Positions 12,701 through 27,700 of a DNA stretch of 62,000 bases are shown piece after piece. Numbering within the stretch: the stretch's first letter is position 1; each line of letters begins with the position of its first letter. The position numbers and the translations under genes were made by a program. This DNA is from Branchiostoma floridae (lineage: Eukaryota; Chordata; Leptocardii; Amphioxiformes; Branchiostomatidae). The DNA is taken from positions 22,261,817 to 22,323,816 of the forward strand of contig NC_049981.1 of assembly GCF_000003815.2 (NCBI RefSeq), in the 5' to 3' direction. Under the pieces are notes generated by a model, which did no database searches, had not been told where the DNA came from, and saw only the letters and a program-made list of their open reading frames with translations.

Positions 12701-15700
12701 GCCGACACTAGACTTTTTTTTGTGGACTGGACAGTGGAGTCACATTATTTCCAGAATTTTTATTCAGCCTGCTTCCTATTCAAGTAAAAAACTTCTTGTC
12801 CTATCTAATGAAGTATAAATGTATCCACAGAGATGTAACCATTATGCACAAAATTGAAGTCTGACATTGAAAATATAAGTGTCCTCATGCATTTCAGTTT
12901 TACTTTATTAAACTGTATTGTGTCACTAGAGTTTGGGCCAACGCCCAAAGTTTAAAGAAAAAGATTTTAAAAAAGGAGATTACCCCTATCTACTGACCCA
13001 AAATTTCTTATGACTGAAACAGGAAACACAACATTTTTTCCCTTAGCCCAAGCATGAGTGCATTGCCAGCCATGTATGACCTATTTCATATACTGCACTT
13101 GTCTGGACCTGCCGGCAATACGAGGTCATTGAACCCAGTGTGTTGAAAGAGTGATACTGTAAAATTATTTAAGTTTGCAGGAACTTCAATTTCTATCACT
13201 GAACTGAAAAGCAGCTGAGTTTGTGGTATCTTTAACTTCACGTTCTGAAACAATTGAAGCAACACACTGTAAGACAGAGAGTATGTTTATGGTGTGATGA
13301 AATTAAGGTGAAAAGGAACTGCGAAAACTGAAGTCGAAACTAAAAGGGCAGGGAAAAAGAGCAAAATTTACAGTAACAAAGAGGCATTGAACCAGTACTG
13401 AGTTGTAAATCAATGATAATCTCTTAATGCAGACAGTGGAATTGTTATTTTGTCTAGCTTAGCAATGTTATGGTCTTTCAAGAAATCTAGTGTGGAGATT
13501 AGTTGGCAATTTTATCAGAGGATTGGGCAGAGATCACTTGGCGAGGAGCCAGGCTCACCTCTGGTCTGTATGCAGTGCAGTGTTTTGACCAGGAATTTTT
13601 TCACAACATAGGGGCATCTGAGTGCAGCAAGGCCAAGTGGTAAGCTATACAAGAGTGAACATTGTATGGGGTCTAGAGGAATCCTCCCCCTGAAAATTAT
13701 TTTTGATTTATAACCCTCAGAAACACTATTTCCTGCATTTTGAGGGCCGAAATTTGGTGAAATAAAACCACATTTGTTTCCTTTGTTACAAAACAACATT
13801 CCTTTATAATATCTATAAATGTACTGTAAATTTCTTTATTTTCACATACAAGGACTCAATTTTGTGGCACATGAAGTAGGGAAGGTTTTTTTTTTTTGGT
13901 TTTGAGTTAGCAGGTGAAAAAATTCTGTTGTATAGTAGTAAGACATTTGAGAGTCATGTTTGCAGTATTATGAATTTGTGCTAGAGAAAATTAAACGATT
14001 GTGAACATTTGAAAATTTCAAAGTTAAAAATTTGACAGTACTGTATTTCTTTTCTGGGCTGTGGTTGTTTTGATACACAATCTGGTATGTAATATGCCAG
14101 TCTTCATTATGTTGATATTGCAGATTTAATCTTCCGTCTGCGATGCTTTGAATATTTAGCTTAAGTTAGACGAGATGGCGCACATGTTGTTATGTAGATA
14201 TTGCGGATTTAATTTCAACTCTGCGATGCTTTGAATTTATGGCTTAAAAGAGATGGCATACATCAGGGTTGTAGCCAGCACCTGTCCTTCAGTCCTTTGA
14301 AGGAATTTTGCAGCTGGGGACTGAAAAAAGTTTTCCCCATTCCGTCCCCTTGGACAGACAAAAATTGATATGTAAAGATATAAAAAACTGAAACCCATGT
14401 GTTCTTCTTCACCAAAACAGATGCCATTGACCAGCTTAGTCTACAAGCAAAATTTGCACCTCAAAATGCAGTAAATGGTGTTTCAGAGGGTCTTGATTTA
14501 AAACTTTTCTGGGACCCGGACCCCCTAGAAATGACGAGCAACGTCAGGCCATGCCTTCGGTGCTCGATAGGATTACCATTCAAAATCAAGGGGACTGAAA
14601 ATGATTTCAGGCTGGCTACAACCCTGGCATACATGTTTGCAGTAAGGCCACAATGACTCAATTTTCTGTGTGTGCAATTGATTTTAGCCTGTTNNNNNNN
14701 NNNNNNNNNNNNNNNNNNNNNNNNNNNNNNNNNNNNNNNNNNNNNNNNNNNNNNNNNNNNNNNNNNNNNNNNNNNNNNNNNNNNNNNNNNNNNCCCCCCC
14801 CCCCCCATAAAATGTGGCCACATGTCACCCAACAGCATCCTTGATCAATCAGAATTGTTTGCTTGCGAGAGAATCTGCTCTCCAAGGGGCAGATATTTCC
14901 TTTTTAAACAAAATGGCAATATAAACATGATTAAAATGATTGTGTACTTACTAAGTAACATATTGTTTTGTGTCCTGTTTGTTTGATCAGTTCATCTGGT
15001 AAACATCGCAAATTTTTGTCCCTGATATTAACAGGCATGACCAAATAAAAGGGGACAGGTCTATTGACCAAGTGATTAGGCTGGTTTGGCCCTGGACTGA
15101 CATAACTTGACTGTTCAGGGATGAATGACTTATTACCTTCATCTTTTATTAATGGTCTGGTACAATTCCTAGGTGCAGTGCCTGGGTGTGTTTTGTATCA
15201 ACAAGAGTCTTGTTTTCCCGATGATCGTCCTTCAACGATCGTCTAATCGAACCCCTTAGTTTTGATGTTAAGTCCCAGAGAAGTGATTAGAAAAGGCTGG
15301 AAGCATGTTGTGGTTGTAAGTATGTCAAAACTTATGAATAATAGTAATACAGACTATTTGATGTCTGGGTTACTGTTGGCATATTATTATTAGGAAGTAG
15401 CACATTGTGGTAAAGGATGTAATCAATGGTGTATTTTGAAGCACACAAGTTGATGCAGTACACCTTAAAAAAAGAATATTATTGACTACTTGAGTATGAA
15501 GCCGGTGGCAATCTTTGATGAGAACTGTTTCAGACATGATGTCATTTTAGTCACACCTGAACAATAGCGTAACCTGGTCGATGGAGGCCGCATCCAATGG
15601 TCTGTGTGATTCGTCTTCATTTTATTGAGACGGGGGACTACGTGGTGAAGTAGTTTTACCCGCTGCCCAGTCAGTCTTGGATAATTGTTGCCCTAACCGC

Positions 15701-18700
15701 TGTATGTGTAAGGTCAACTTTTCACATAGAATTCTGTGATATTGTTGACGGACGTATGATATCAAGAGGTCAACGTTTTTTGTTGTTGTATAAAGAGGAA
15801 TTTTAGGTTTTCTCTTCTGTCTGCAAATAATGCATTTATGTTTTTTTATGCATTGTCGACTTTATAACCGGGGCTGTGAGGCTGCCGACACACTAACACA
15901 AATCGCTCCAGGAGTGTGTGCTGCATAGCTCTCGCTACTCGCCCAAACACCTCCACCCAAACACTATTCAGTCTCTCCTCGTCTCCTGTGTACTGCGTAC
16001 GTATTTCCAGAGAGGACAGAAGAGACTCTGAAGCTACAATACGGCTGGATACCAGGCTAGCGTTAAGGGGCCCCCCAAGAAATGTTCAACATTTACAGTA
16101 TGCATCCATATCAGTGATGACTTGAGAAGTTTAGCATATGTGTCAGCCCTATTTTGATACTTGCAGATTATCACCTAATTTTGTTCCATGTTCAGTCAGT
16201 TCAAATGTCAGGAAGCATTCAGATGACTTTATACAGACAGAAGTATTAGGTGCGTGTTTGAGGTATGCAGCAGGGCTTAGGGGTACATGGTCATGGAAGC
16301 CTTAAATTCAGGCTTGTTATTTAGCCCATAAAAAAAACGTCAGCTCTGGTTATAGATTTCCTTCTGAAAGATGACCTAATTATTTGTCCGGTTACTATCA
16401 GTCATATGATTTTGTGCCGGTGACTTGTAAGGGAATTCGATGGTCGATCTTTTTAATGATGCTATGACGGATTTGCTCAAGCTAGCAGTACATTGTACTT
16501 TTATCATTTGTCCAGTTACTATCAGTCGTTTTAAATGTGGGTATGATTTGTGCCTGTGACTAGTAAGGGAATTCGATGGTTGATCTTTAATGATGCTATG
16601 ACGAACTGGCTCAAGCTAGCAGTACATTGTACTTTCAAACGCTGTCACGATTTACAGCACAAGCTACTAATTGGATTTATTGACCCAAGGGGCAAATGGA
16701 GTCAGATTATTGCATAAATGCAATAGAACAGTGCATAGAAAGTGATTAACATGCAGTGTCCCTATGGCGCAGGCAGTTAGCGACCTTTCTTCTTTGTCAT
16801 ACATTGATGAAATTCTGTGGATCCAGAGAGTAGAGGTTTGAACCCCATTCTTGGATAGGATGTTAAATGGACACCCTGTGTTTGAGGAGAGCCATACATT
16901 TGTACCTTGAGCATGTTAAAGAACCCAACACACTTATCAAAAAAGGGTAGGGGTCCTTCAAGTACATCTGTCCAGATATGCAGCATGTACTGTTAAGTAC
17001 AACCCTGTTGTGTTATGCCACAGGGTAGTTAACTGGGTATGTAATACAAACAAAAAACATGACGACCATGTTTGCATGTTGACAGATATTTTTCCTACAT
17101 CATGTGCATTATTGTATCTCTAAACACAGGCACTAGGGTCAGGCTTGGCAGAAAGTTTAGGTAGCCGTTCCATCTCCAGGCTCCCTAGACAGCTGAACAG
17201 AACCCGCAAGGGAGAAAGAGCTAGATCTGAACCTAGGCTGAGATGTGCCGGGAAGGAACTGGATAGAGTTCAGTTCCAAGGCCTAAGTCAGCTCAGGTAG
17301 GAATAACAGTGAGGATAGACAGAATATAGAGTCTAACGTTGATGAAGGTTGGACATCCAGGTAAGCAAAAACTTGAAAAAGGTTGGCCAGGTAACAGTTG
17401 CTCAAGCAACTGGATATGATTTTGGAAATGGTCAGACATTTTGGACAACCATCCAGGATTTTTTTGTCAGGGATACCGAGACAGAATGTAGACGTTGATA
17501 AAGATTAGACATCCAGATAAAAAGGTAGTCAAGGTAACTAAGCAATTGGATAATGTTTGGAAAAGATCAGGCATTACAGACAGCTTCCACTGGCTTTCAT
17601 CAGTGACTAGACAAGCAGCTGAATTTACCAGCTCTAAACCTCCAAAATTGATACGTGAATGATGTAACTTGAGGACAATTCTAAGATGGTTCGTAGATTT
17701 AGATATGATGATGATTTGCTATGTAGCTATCCTTTCACTGAGACTTGTTTGAAAAATTGTTTTGCCTAACCAGCATGGAAACCCCAGACAGAACCACCTG
17801 TGGAAATGCATTTCTACAAAATGTTGGCATTTTAAGTCTAGACAAGATGGAAAAAGACATTGATTTGTCTTTATTTGGCTATAAAAGAAAGCCTCCTTTG
17901 ACAATATGGATTCTTTTAACCCTTTAACCTTTTTACCCTTTACTTTTTTGTAGTACCAATTTTGTATTCAGGTTACAGGACCCCTTGATTGCTTTGTTCC
18001 TGCCTTGGTATGTTTCCACTAATATCCCCAATGTTTTAACAACCTATCCACATCTCTCCTGAGCAAATGAAGATGTATGAGGGTCTGACATTACCTGTCG
18101 TGCAGACTGTGTATAGCCTGGTATCCAGCCGTCATATAGCTCCCAAGTGTCTTCAGTCTCCTCGCAAATGCGGAGAGGACAGAAGAGACCCTTGAGCTAC
18201 AGTCAACCCTGTCTGTAGCGGCCACTCAAGGAACAGTTACTGGAGAAATGTGGCCACAATACTGCCGCTGTATGGTCGCAATAAGCGGCAGTATAGTGGC
18301 AATAGTCATTGTTTCTTTATCTACGGGACTGGAAATCGTGTTGCTGTGACCATGTTGTACAGGTGACCACTACAGACTATTTCTTAAAGCTTAGGTCAAC
18401 GGAAAAAATCCAAGGGACTGACAAAATGACAAAAAGTGACCGCAATGGCCAGGCGGTCGCTATGCAAAGGTGGCCGCTAAATGGCGCTAATACAGTACAG
18501 GTTTGATTGTATAATACGGCTGGATACCAGGCTAGACTGTGTACCTTGACAGTTGGTCCCACAGGACGCCGAAGCGATCAGACAACAATGGCACCCCTGA
18601 AATTTCAACTGCCACGACGATCTCATCCATTTTGCAAAGCTGACCTTCGCTTTGACAATATGGGCAATCTGTCACTATTCCCTTGTGTGTGGTATGAAAT

Positions 18701-21700
18701 AAAGTCAGTACCACGAGACATACAATTTTTGTAGGTGAACTCCTTTCTTTTTTCCTTTGTCTAGATGTTCGTGATCTTGTGTGTTTGCAGTTATATTATG
18801 AACACACTGTCAGTAGAGTAGTTGGAAATGAGTATTAAGATGGTGTTGGAAAAATAGTAGTGGGGGATTCAGAGAACCAATTAATTAAATTGTTTTGGCC
18901 TTATATTAATAATTATCAATCTAAGTTCTAACTGAGGCTTTTCACTGATGCAACCTCTGACTCGCAATGTCTCAGAGGGGGTTCAAACCTCTGTCCTCTG
19001 GATCCAAAGAATTTTATCCATATATGGTGAAACACTGGGGTAGCAAACCACTTGTGCCAAAGAGATGTGGCCGCATTTAATTCAGTTCTAGGGGGAGGGG
19101 CAATTTCGCATCATTGCTTAGGTGATTTAATACATAAAAATACATGTACTAAATTATGAGTGTTGTAATTGCTTCTCGATCAAAAATTGTCTGATATTCT
19201 GAAAGTAGTGATCATATGATTAATGGACTGTGATGAGCTGAAGCAGGTACTGTAAATGCATTTAATTTCGGGGGGATTTAATTTCCTGGTGGCGGGAAAA
19301 TGGAATTTTCGCGGCGTTTTTAAGTTCGCGGTAGCACCATACACTGTAGTCTCTTACTGCCATGGAAAAAATGTTTGCGGTGGTTTTAATTTCGCGGTGA
19401 AGCAGCCACTGCAAAAACTGCGAACATTAAACCACCGCAAAAGTTTCTGCATTTACAGTATGCTGCGGATGCTGTTATACTTACAGAAACTTGCAAGGAA
19501 TTGAAAATAGCTCTGTACTTTACCAAAGGTCACTAGGCTGGCCAGTTAGGTCATTGGGCATATCTTTTACATGTATATAGATGGGCCATCAAGCCTGTCG
19601 CAGTGGCAAAGGGGTTAGTGACCTCACTGCTTGGTCAGTCATATAGATCATATTCCATGGATGGATGGAGGTTTCAGCCCAGATCTGTTTTTACTTTAGA
19701 CATTCAGACTTTCAGAAGACCGTGAAGAAAACAGGATTTTAAAACATGTAACAGTATTCTATTACAGTATCTGAAATATGTATTATGCTATATCTAAGTG
19801 TTGATATGATAGCAGGGCCAGTAGTGATTGATGACTTGAGCAGAAATGTGACCTCAGACCCTTGCTACGAGGTCACACGTGGTTTAAAAGCACGTGCTCT
19901 GAGCCTCAAAACAAACTTAACTTAATCAGGTCACCGGGACACCAAGGTGTGCAAATATTTGGCATTCAAACATAAAAACAGTGGTTGGGAATACATGATG
20001 TATCTTTTCCCACCAAACTTAAGTCAATTTAGTGTTATTCTATAATATCCATAAATATGAAGACGTTGGACTGACCATGTTTGTTGCACTACCATCAAGA
20101 ACAAATGTATATACAAAATGTATGATGTCATGATGATATCTGGATACAACCATTTCTTAAAGAGGGGTGTATTCTCTATCAAAACCTTAGACTTTACGTC
20201 TTTGTAATGTAACAATCTGAGCTAGATAATATGCGAACGCAGAATGACTTTCCCCCTAAAAGTAATGTTGTTTATAGAATGAACTTAGATTGTGTTCTTG
20301 CGATCTTGCATTGTCTTAAGAGGATCAAGTGAATGGTGTCACCCAAATTTGCAGAACCTGTGATGATGCATCTTAAAACGAGAGGTCAGTCACCTCGTAC
20401 GTGAGAGGTCATTGGCCCAAATTCCATGTTGATGTCATTTTTGCATCCTGGGTATAAAACCGACAGCCACATGCCTCACAAGTCCGCTGGTGTAGCGACG
20501 TACTGGTTGTAATTTCTAAATGTTCAAGCTTATGTTCAAACGCCAAGATGGAATTGCTGACGTTTTTCACCGTGAGTATCGTCTGTGTCTACTTCTATGT
20601 GCAGGCTCTCGACGTACCCGTGGAATCACGAATGGGGAAAGTCAAGAAGTTCATGTCATCCCCGCTGTCCAGGAAGAAACTCTCGCCAGGCGCTAAACTG
20701 TTCGGAGCACCTCTAGAGGCAGTACCACGTGTTACAGATCTCAGCATACCCTCCATCGTCAAGAAAGTGGTAGACTTCATCACTATGCATGGTAAGGATT
20801 CTTTGCTGATGTTTAACTTTAAGTTTGCTTTTTGACAAAAGGATTTCGGTCGTGTAATGTACTAATTTAAACTTAAAATTTTTGTTTCACAAACATTTGT
20901 TTTCCTTCACTGAAAACTTAGTAGAAATCTTTTAACATATATGCAAAATAAGGAGATACTTTAATTATCAAGCCAGTATATATCCTTTTTTTTGTGAGAC
21001 ATAGCAAGTTTTTTAATTACCGTGAATCACAGCAGGCTCACTCTAATAGGGTATACAGTACAATTGTGAAGCATAGTCACTTTAAACCTTTGTAGCATGT
21101 TATTTGCTATTCTGAATTCCTCATTGAGTATCATTGGAAATCCTTCATGTCTTGTAGCCGAGCGCGAGATTGCCCCATAGTCATTGTGAGCGTCCATTTG
21201 TGTTCGCAGATTAGTTTTGCCAGACACTCTGTGAATACAATAGAACAGTCCGATGAACTGGTTGCCAAATTAAACCTCTCAGGAACAAGTCATTGCAAGC
21301 AAAGAATCCAGTCAGTTTACCTCTAAGCATAGCCGACCCTCTTAAATGTAACTGTTAGAAATGGTTAATCTTTGCCAGGACTCCCCCCTTTGGACCCTTA
21401 TGCTACAGGTTACTCGAGTTTGAGGCGGATACATTTTGAAAATACATTCAGACCTAAAAGAAGCCATGACCGCAATGCCATGTCAGGCCGTTCTGACCTG
21501 ACCGTACCGTTTTGCATGGTCATTGACCAATCAGCTTGCCTTCACCGAGGAAATTTGTGTCAGAAATGTAAAGCGTGTTGTCCTTACATGTAGGTATCGG
21601 ACAAGAAGTAATCTTTTTCGTGAACGGAACCACCAAAGTGGTAAAGAAGACAAGTTTCGACAACACAGGCGATGCAAATCTGAACCCTTACATGTCTTTT

Positions 21701-24700
21701 TATGCTACAGGTTACATGAGTTTGAGGCCGCTACATTTTGAAAATACTTTCAGAACCTATAAAAAGGTATGACCGCAATGCCATGTCGGGCCGCTCTGAC
21801 CTGACCGTAATGTTTCACACGGTCAGTGACCAATGCGCTTGCAATGACCTGGGAAATATGTTTCAGAAATGCGAACCGCGTTGTCCTTACATCTAGTTAA
21901 TATTTGTAATACTCCCTTGACAATTGTATTTAAACTAGAAACCTATAGTTATAATTTTATCGTTTATCCATTGTTTTAACATGTTGTTCACAGTTTGCTA
22001 TTGATGATTATTGAGAATTTTCCCCCCATAGACGTTTCCCCGTTGGAGCATTCGCCATTGTTGTACCAGGAGAAATGTTATGTCTATTGTTTAGTTAACC
22101 AGTCTACTATTACCACTACTAGGTATCGGACACGAAGGAATCTTCCGCGTGAACGGTAACACAAAAGTGGTGGAGAAGATGAAGACGAGTTTCGACAAAA
22201 CAGGCGACGCGAATCTGGAAGAGTTCGGAGACGTCTTCTCCGTGGCCTCCCTTCTGAAGATGTATCTGAGAGAACTTCCCGACGCGGTCATCCCTGAGAG
22301 CCTCCACTCACAGTTTGTGGCTGTACAGGAAGGTATGGAGCATATCAGAAAAGATATTGTTTGTAAGATTCAAATATAGTTGAGAAAACGTTTTCACTTG
22401 AATGCAATTTGAAAATTTTTTCAGAATGTAGCAAATTTTGAATGTATCAAGATGAAAGATGGAAGTAATGCTGCTTTTGAATTAGTTTGAATCTGTTGCA
22501 TGGATCTTATCTATTAAAGGTGACAAAGGAACAGGATAATTCAGGACAATGTGAGAAAAAAATTCAAGTAAGCAAATCAAAATCTGATATCTAAATGTTG
22601 ACTAAGACAGTAAGAGAGAGAAAAGAAAGGATAATTGTATGTGTTGTGGTAAGAAAACAAACCATGCCTTCAGGCTGCATACCGGTGTTACAAAAAAAAG
22701 GATAATTTGCTATCACCTGTAGACATACCATTAAGAAAGAGAGGGTGTTATCTTTTCCCTGATCAGACATGTGCTTTCTCAGCACATGGCGATACCTGTT
22801 CTGAAATGCCAGCACTTCTAATCTTCACCAGACAGTTAACATGAGATGGTAAACTAGATAGTGGGTGCAATTAGGATGTTATTGTTACCATGGTCAGAGG
22901 AGGCCATGTACATGAGTGCATTAGTGGAACATCTTACTCCCTATAGTGTTGATAGCTTTGAAATTGCTTCCTATAATCTGTCTCACAGCAAGAAAGTACA
23001 ATCAGTAAACTCTTAAGTCTAAAAGGACATCTTCTACCACGATACAGCCAATGTTCACTCGATTACTGGGCGTTTTTAAGGATTGGCTGATGAGGTTTGC
23101 ACGCATGTACATCAAAGAGTCCTGTTTGATGTAATGGGTAGATTTTCAGGCAAACTAAGCTGAATGAAACTTGTTTCATTGTCAATAAAGTCAAAGTCAA
23201 CTCTCTGTCGATTTTAAAATACAGCAAGTTTTTGGCAATCCACAAATTGGGCAAAAGGTCGTTGTCAATGTGACACCACCTCAAGCAATCAGCAGTGTAG
23301 TCCTATGCATTTTGAGATGCTGTTTTTGAAATGCATGCGCCAATTACTCCAAAGCAAAAACATGCAGCAGTGTTGATGTTGATGAAACAGCCCAGGACAC
23401 GTGCACAGGAAGCACGAGGCTGTGTTTGATACCCAGCAATTCGCTGTATGTCCAGGGTAAATATAATTTCCAGGGGGGATCTGTTTGCATTCTGATAGTT
23501 GACTGGTGGTTTGGTGGTTCAGTTGTGGCCGTCCCTCTGTCTGTCACTCTGTGACCCACTTACATGGTCTTGTCTTGTGCCATGTGATCCTCAAACACGT
23601 GGTGATGGCAATGTATATTGTATATTTAGATTAGATACTTGGAATGGTGTTAAATTGCTGCACAATCATTTTTGATGTAGAGTTACATGTATATGAGGAA
23701 GCATGACTTAGGTGGGTGTGTCCTGGAGAGGTAAGGTGGTATTGGTTAGTTTAATTGAGTTGCTTGTTAACAAAGATCAGTTACTATAAATGGAAGCAAA
23801 CTTTAAACCCAACCCACTATCAGCTTGCCTCTCAGATAGCGAGGGCCAGCTGGACAGTGAGTGTAAAGTTCATGCACGCTTGTAGCGGGTAATCGCTAGC
23901 AAGTGTTTCCTATGCTGCCTTTGAGGAGTTTGGTCATCCTATGTAAAGTTATTGGAAATTGATTGTTTCTACCATTGGTTGTTTTTGTTGTTGGTATTTT
24001 CCACTGTGTTGGCTTGTAGACTGTGTGTAGGAGTGGGTACTGGTACAGTGTACCATTTCTTGTTGGACTGGTCCTAAAAAAAAATCAGTGAACCGGATTT
24101 TGGACCAATTAGAAAATGATCGCATTATATCGGCAGCAGTTTACATGTTTTAGGGCTTACTGGTCCACGGGTAACTAGAGCGAAGAAGAGGTGAGTCGAT
24201 AGTGATTTTTACCAAGTTTCTACAGTCAGACTTGATCAAATGTAACAGAGGCAGTGTCGTTTACATGAAGATAGGATTTTAAAACACCATGCCAGTGGAA
24301 GTCAGATACTCCACCAAACATAATCCTACATGTATATGTAGCTAAATGGACCATTTTTTTAGTATCACCCATTCACAAGTTTTCACAGACAATTAGGTCC
24401 AGGGTCAGGTCTGGACCGGGACCTGATCCTATCTGGACCTGGACCATACCTGTACCTGAATTTTCCGTATTGGTACCCACCCCAACATTTTCTAGTGTAC
24501 CCATGTGTATGTTTTGGTTAACCTACTGGTTCAGTGACCTGTGTACATGTCATCACGTTTGGATTTCAACACATCCCTGTGGGTATACATGTATATAGGG
24601 GTTAATAATGAGCTGTTGAAAGGGCTTGAGTTGCATGCATGTGTGGTCCTGATAACAGAACAAGTAGTACTCTACCAGAATGTGTAATCACAATCTGACG

Positions 24701-27700
24701 GCTGAATACTTAGTATTATGCTGCAAAAGCCTCTTAGGGACATGTGGAGGCTAGGTCCAAAATACTGATTCAGAATGTCCTAGTATGATGCTAGAAAAAT
24801 CTTTTTAGTGATCACAGATCAGTCACACAACTGCGAAATGTATTGACTTTTTATTGATTTGAGTAAAGTTTACGGGGAAGAAGTTATTCTTTACCTTGGC
24901 CCACCGTTGTGAGGCCCTGTTATGTAATCAAAAATACTGCTGCAATGCATCAAGTCCACCCTTCATCGGCGTCAAAGAGTACTTGAGGTAAAATAATACG
25001 CCACTCATATGGACTTGAATATTGAAGGTATTTTCCTTCGTTAGCAATGTCTGATGATCACATTCACAACAAGCGGAAATTTTGCGGACTCCAGTTGTTG
25101 CTGTCACATTCTTCCTGACCTTGTCAGGTTATCATGAAGGGTGATTGGACATTAGTGTGGAGTGGGGAACACCCCCAAAACCACTCAGTGCAAGTGGCAA
25201 GGGTAATGTAATGTAATGAGTGTTTTTTTAATGGGACCGTATAAGAGCAGCTAGCACTAGCAGGCTTTACTGGTTTTGAAGTAACACTAACAGAAAGCTA
25301 TCCACCCTTCACAAGTGGAAATTTAGATTGTCAACTTCAAAATGAATAGATTGTATGGGATTGGGAATGTTAGTCGGCAGTATTTTTCTAAACCTTCAGC
25401 TTGCAGCCTGTGAGTTGGGAACCAATTCTGTCCAAAATGGAAAATTCACATTGACCACTACTGACCATAGAATACATGTAACCATGTAAACCTGTTGTTA
25501 TGGTCTTCAATTGTAACCAACTATAATCATACCCTTAGCAAGCCTTAAGTATAACCTGAGTATCATACTACAATGTAGTTAGTACATCCAGGCTTTCATA
25601 CCAGAGTATAGGAGCCCTGGTAAACTTAACTAAGAAGGATGACATTTTAAATACCTTAAGAATGCCATTTTCATACGATTTTTTTGACAAGACAGCACTA
25701 TCCTCTAGATCTATGCCCCGGTTGCTCAAGATCTGCTCCCAAGCATTGCCTTCGTATACAGATTGACTACTGCTGACCATATAATGTACCTGTTACTGCA
25801 CTCTTCAACTATAACTGACCATAATTTTACCCTCACTGACTAAGCCTCATGAATGACCTATTTTTCCCCTTTACTCAGTCGGTCTAAATCTGCTCCCTTT
25901 CATTGCATTCAATCATATTGACTACTACTGACCATACATCTGTTGGTGCAATCCTCAAGAATGCCCAGGCCCCATTTTTTCAGCAAATTTTTCAAAACAC
26001 GATGCCATCTTTTCACCTCAGTTGCTCTTTAGCTTCTCCCATGCATCTTCATACTCTATTCCTCTAAGATGATGTATTAGTGACCCTTACACCACAGTAT
26101 CAGTAGGAGAGACAAACACCCCTATCTTCTCAACTCATGTGGTTGACCCCTCACCTTCATGTACATTAATGCCATGTGGAGTGCTTGATTTAAGCCACCT
26201 ATCCAACGTACATGTATCACTTGGCATGTCCTTGGCAGTGAAGCGGCAGTCACGTTCAGTCCCACGTTTTCACACATCTGATTTGTGGGGAGAGAGAAGG
26301 TACGTAGTGTTGAGCAGGACTGTCTCCAAATATTTTTCCGTCTTGTTTTGAGGCTCATGTTGTTGATTTTCGTTGTTCAATCTGTTTTCATAAGCTTTCA
26401 GAAATACATTTTCATCGATGATATATAATGAAGTTTGGATTTTTTGGACGGACAGGTTCAAATTTTTGTCTGTCTCGACAAGCAAATTTGTGTGCCATGA
26501 CAGAGGGACAGGTCCTGGAGACAGCCCTGATCAGGGGTATCCTAGATAGTGCAGAGTATGTATAGTTAGAATGGTACAAGATAATGTACAGTTCTATGGA
26601 GTTGGTTTCCCGTGTTGAATACATGTATCGTAATGAAGGCAGTTTGTATGTGGTGTCACAAATCAGTTTCTTGCCTTCCTTGATTTTACAAATTTTTAGC
26701 GCAACATGTAGGGGGTTCTTTTTAACTCAGCATAATGCATTGTAGGGAACCCCCATGCAGACCCTCATTGATACACTCCAAGTTGGCAGAGGTTTGTACA
26801 TTGTATAGATTTTGTAATTTCTAATCCCTACCTAGCTAGTGCAAAATGTTTATCAGGACTTTCATGATTGTCTTCTGCTGGTGTCATTTCAGCACATTCT
26901 GCTAGGTGTCTCTCTTTCAGATGGCCTTGTACTGTTATTGGGTGTTCAAGAGTACAGACCTGACAAATGTCTCTATAAAATGTTAGCTATCAGGGGAGGC
27001 CTATGGAATCAGTGTATTTCCTACAGGGTAACCATGATGGATTTTTATGCCCTTTTCAAGGGCGTTTTCATACACATTCTCATGCAGAATTAAGCCCCTG
27101 AATATAGTTTACTGTGATGGACACATGTTTGCTATGTCCATCTAACCTTAATTGTGTGTCTCCTCTTGAAAGATACATGGTAGTAAGATACTGTAAGTTC
27201 ATTTAAGTTCGCGAGGTTTTTAAGTTCGCGTATTTCGCTGAGACCTTTGCTTCGCGAAGTCATCTACTCGCGAACATGCATGTTCAATATCGTCCCCCTC
27301 CCCACACCCTCCGTCCAAAAGATCCAGTCTCTGAAACTACGTGTTTACTATGATAGCAACTTATACCAATGACAAGACTCAATTGATAACAGACTATTTA
27401 TTCTTTTCAAACCGAAATAAAAGTTGATTCAACACATATACGATACAGGGAGTCATTATTGTATAGAAATGTGCCACCGGCGACCGGAGGAAAAAGACAC
27501 ATGTCGGCTTTGTTTACTAACAAAACTTACGTACACTCCGTGACATGGCTACGATAACAATCTACTTAGTACATTATCCTAGTTTAACTAGATTTCTACA
27601 AGTTAAAAACAGAACAAAAAAATAAAACTGAGTAGTACCGGTCTTTACAAATACAAGTAATGGCTATGGAATTACAGCAATTAAGATTTACAGCAAATTA

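Larger units (their letters stand above)
6749..20604 (+). other. FAM13 intron 1 (13.9 kb)
   Basis: Holds the hAT elements, the assembly gap, several MITEs and the weak minus-strand candidate. No other exon on the + strand could be supported. Confidence 0.6.
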
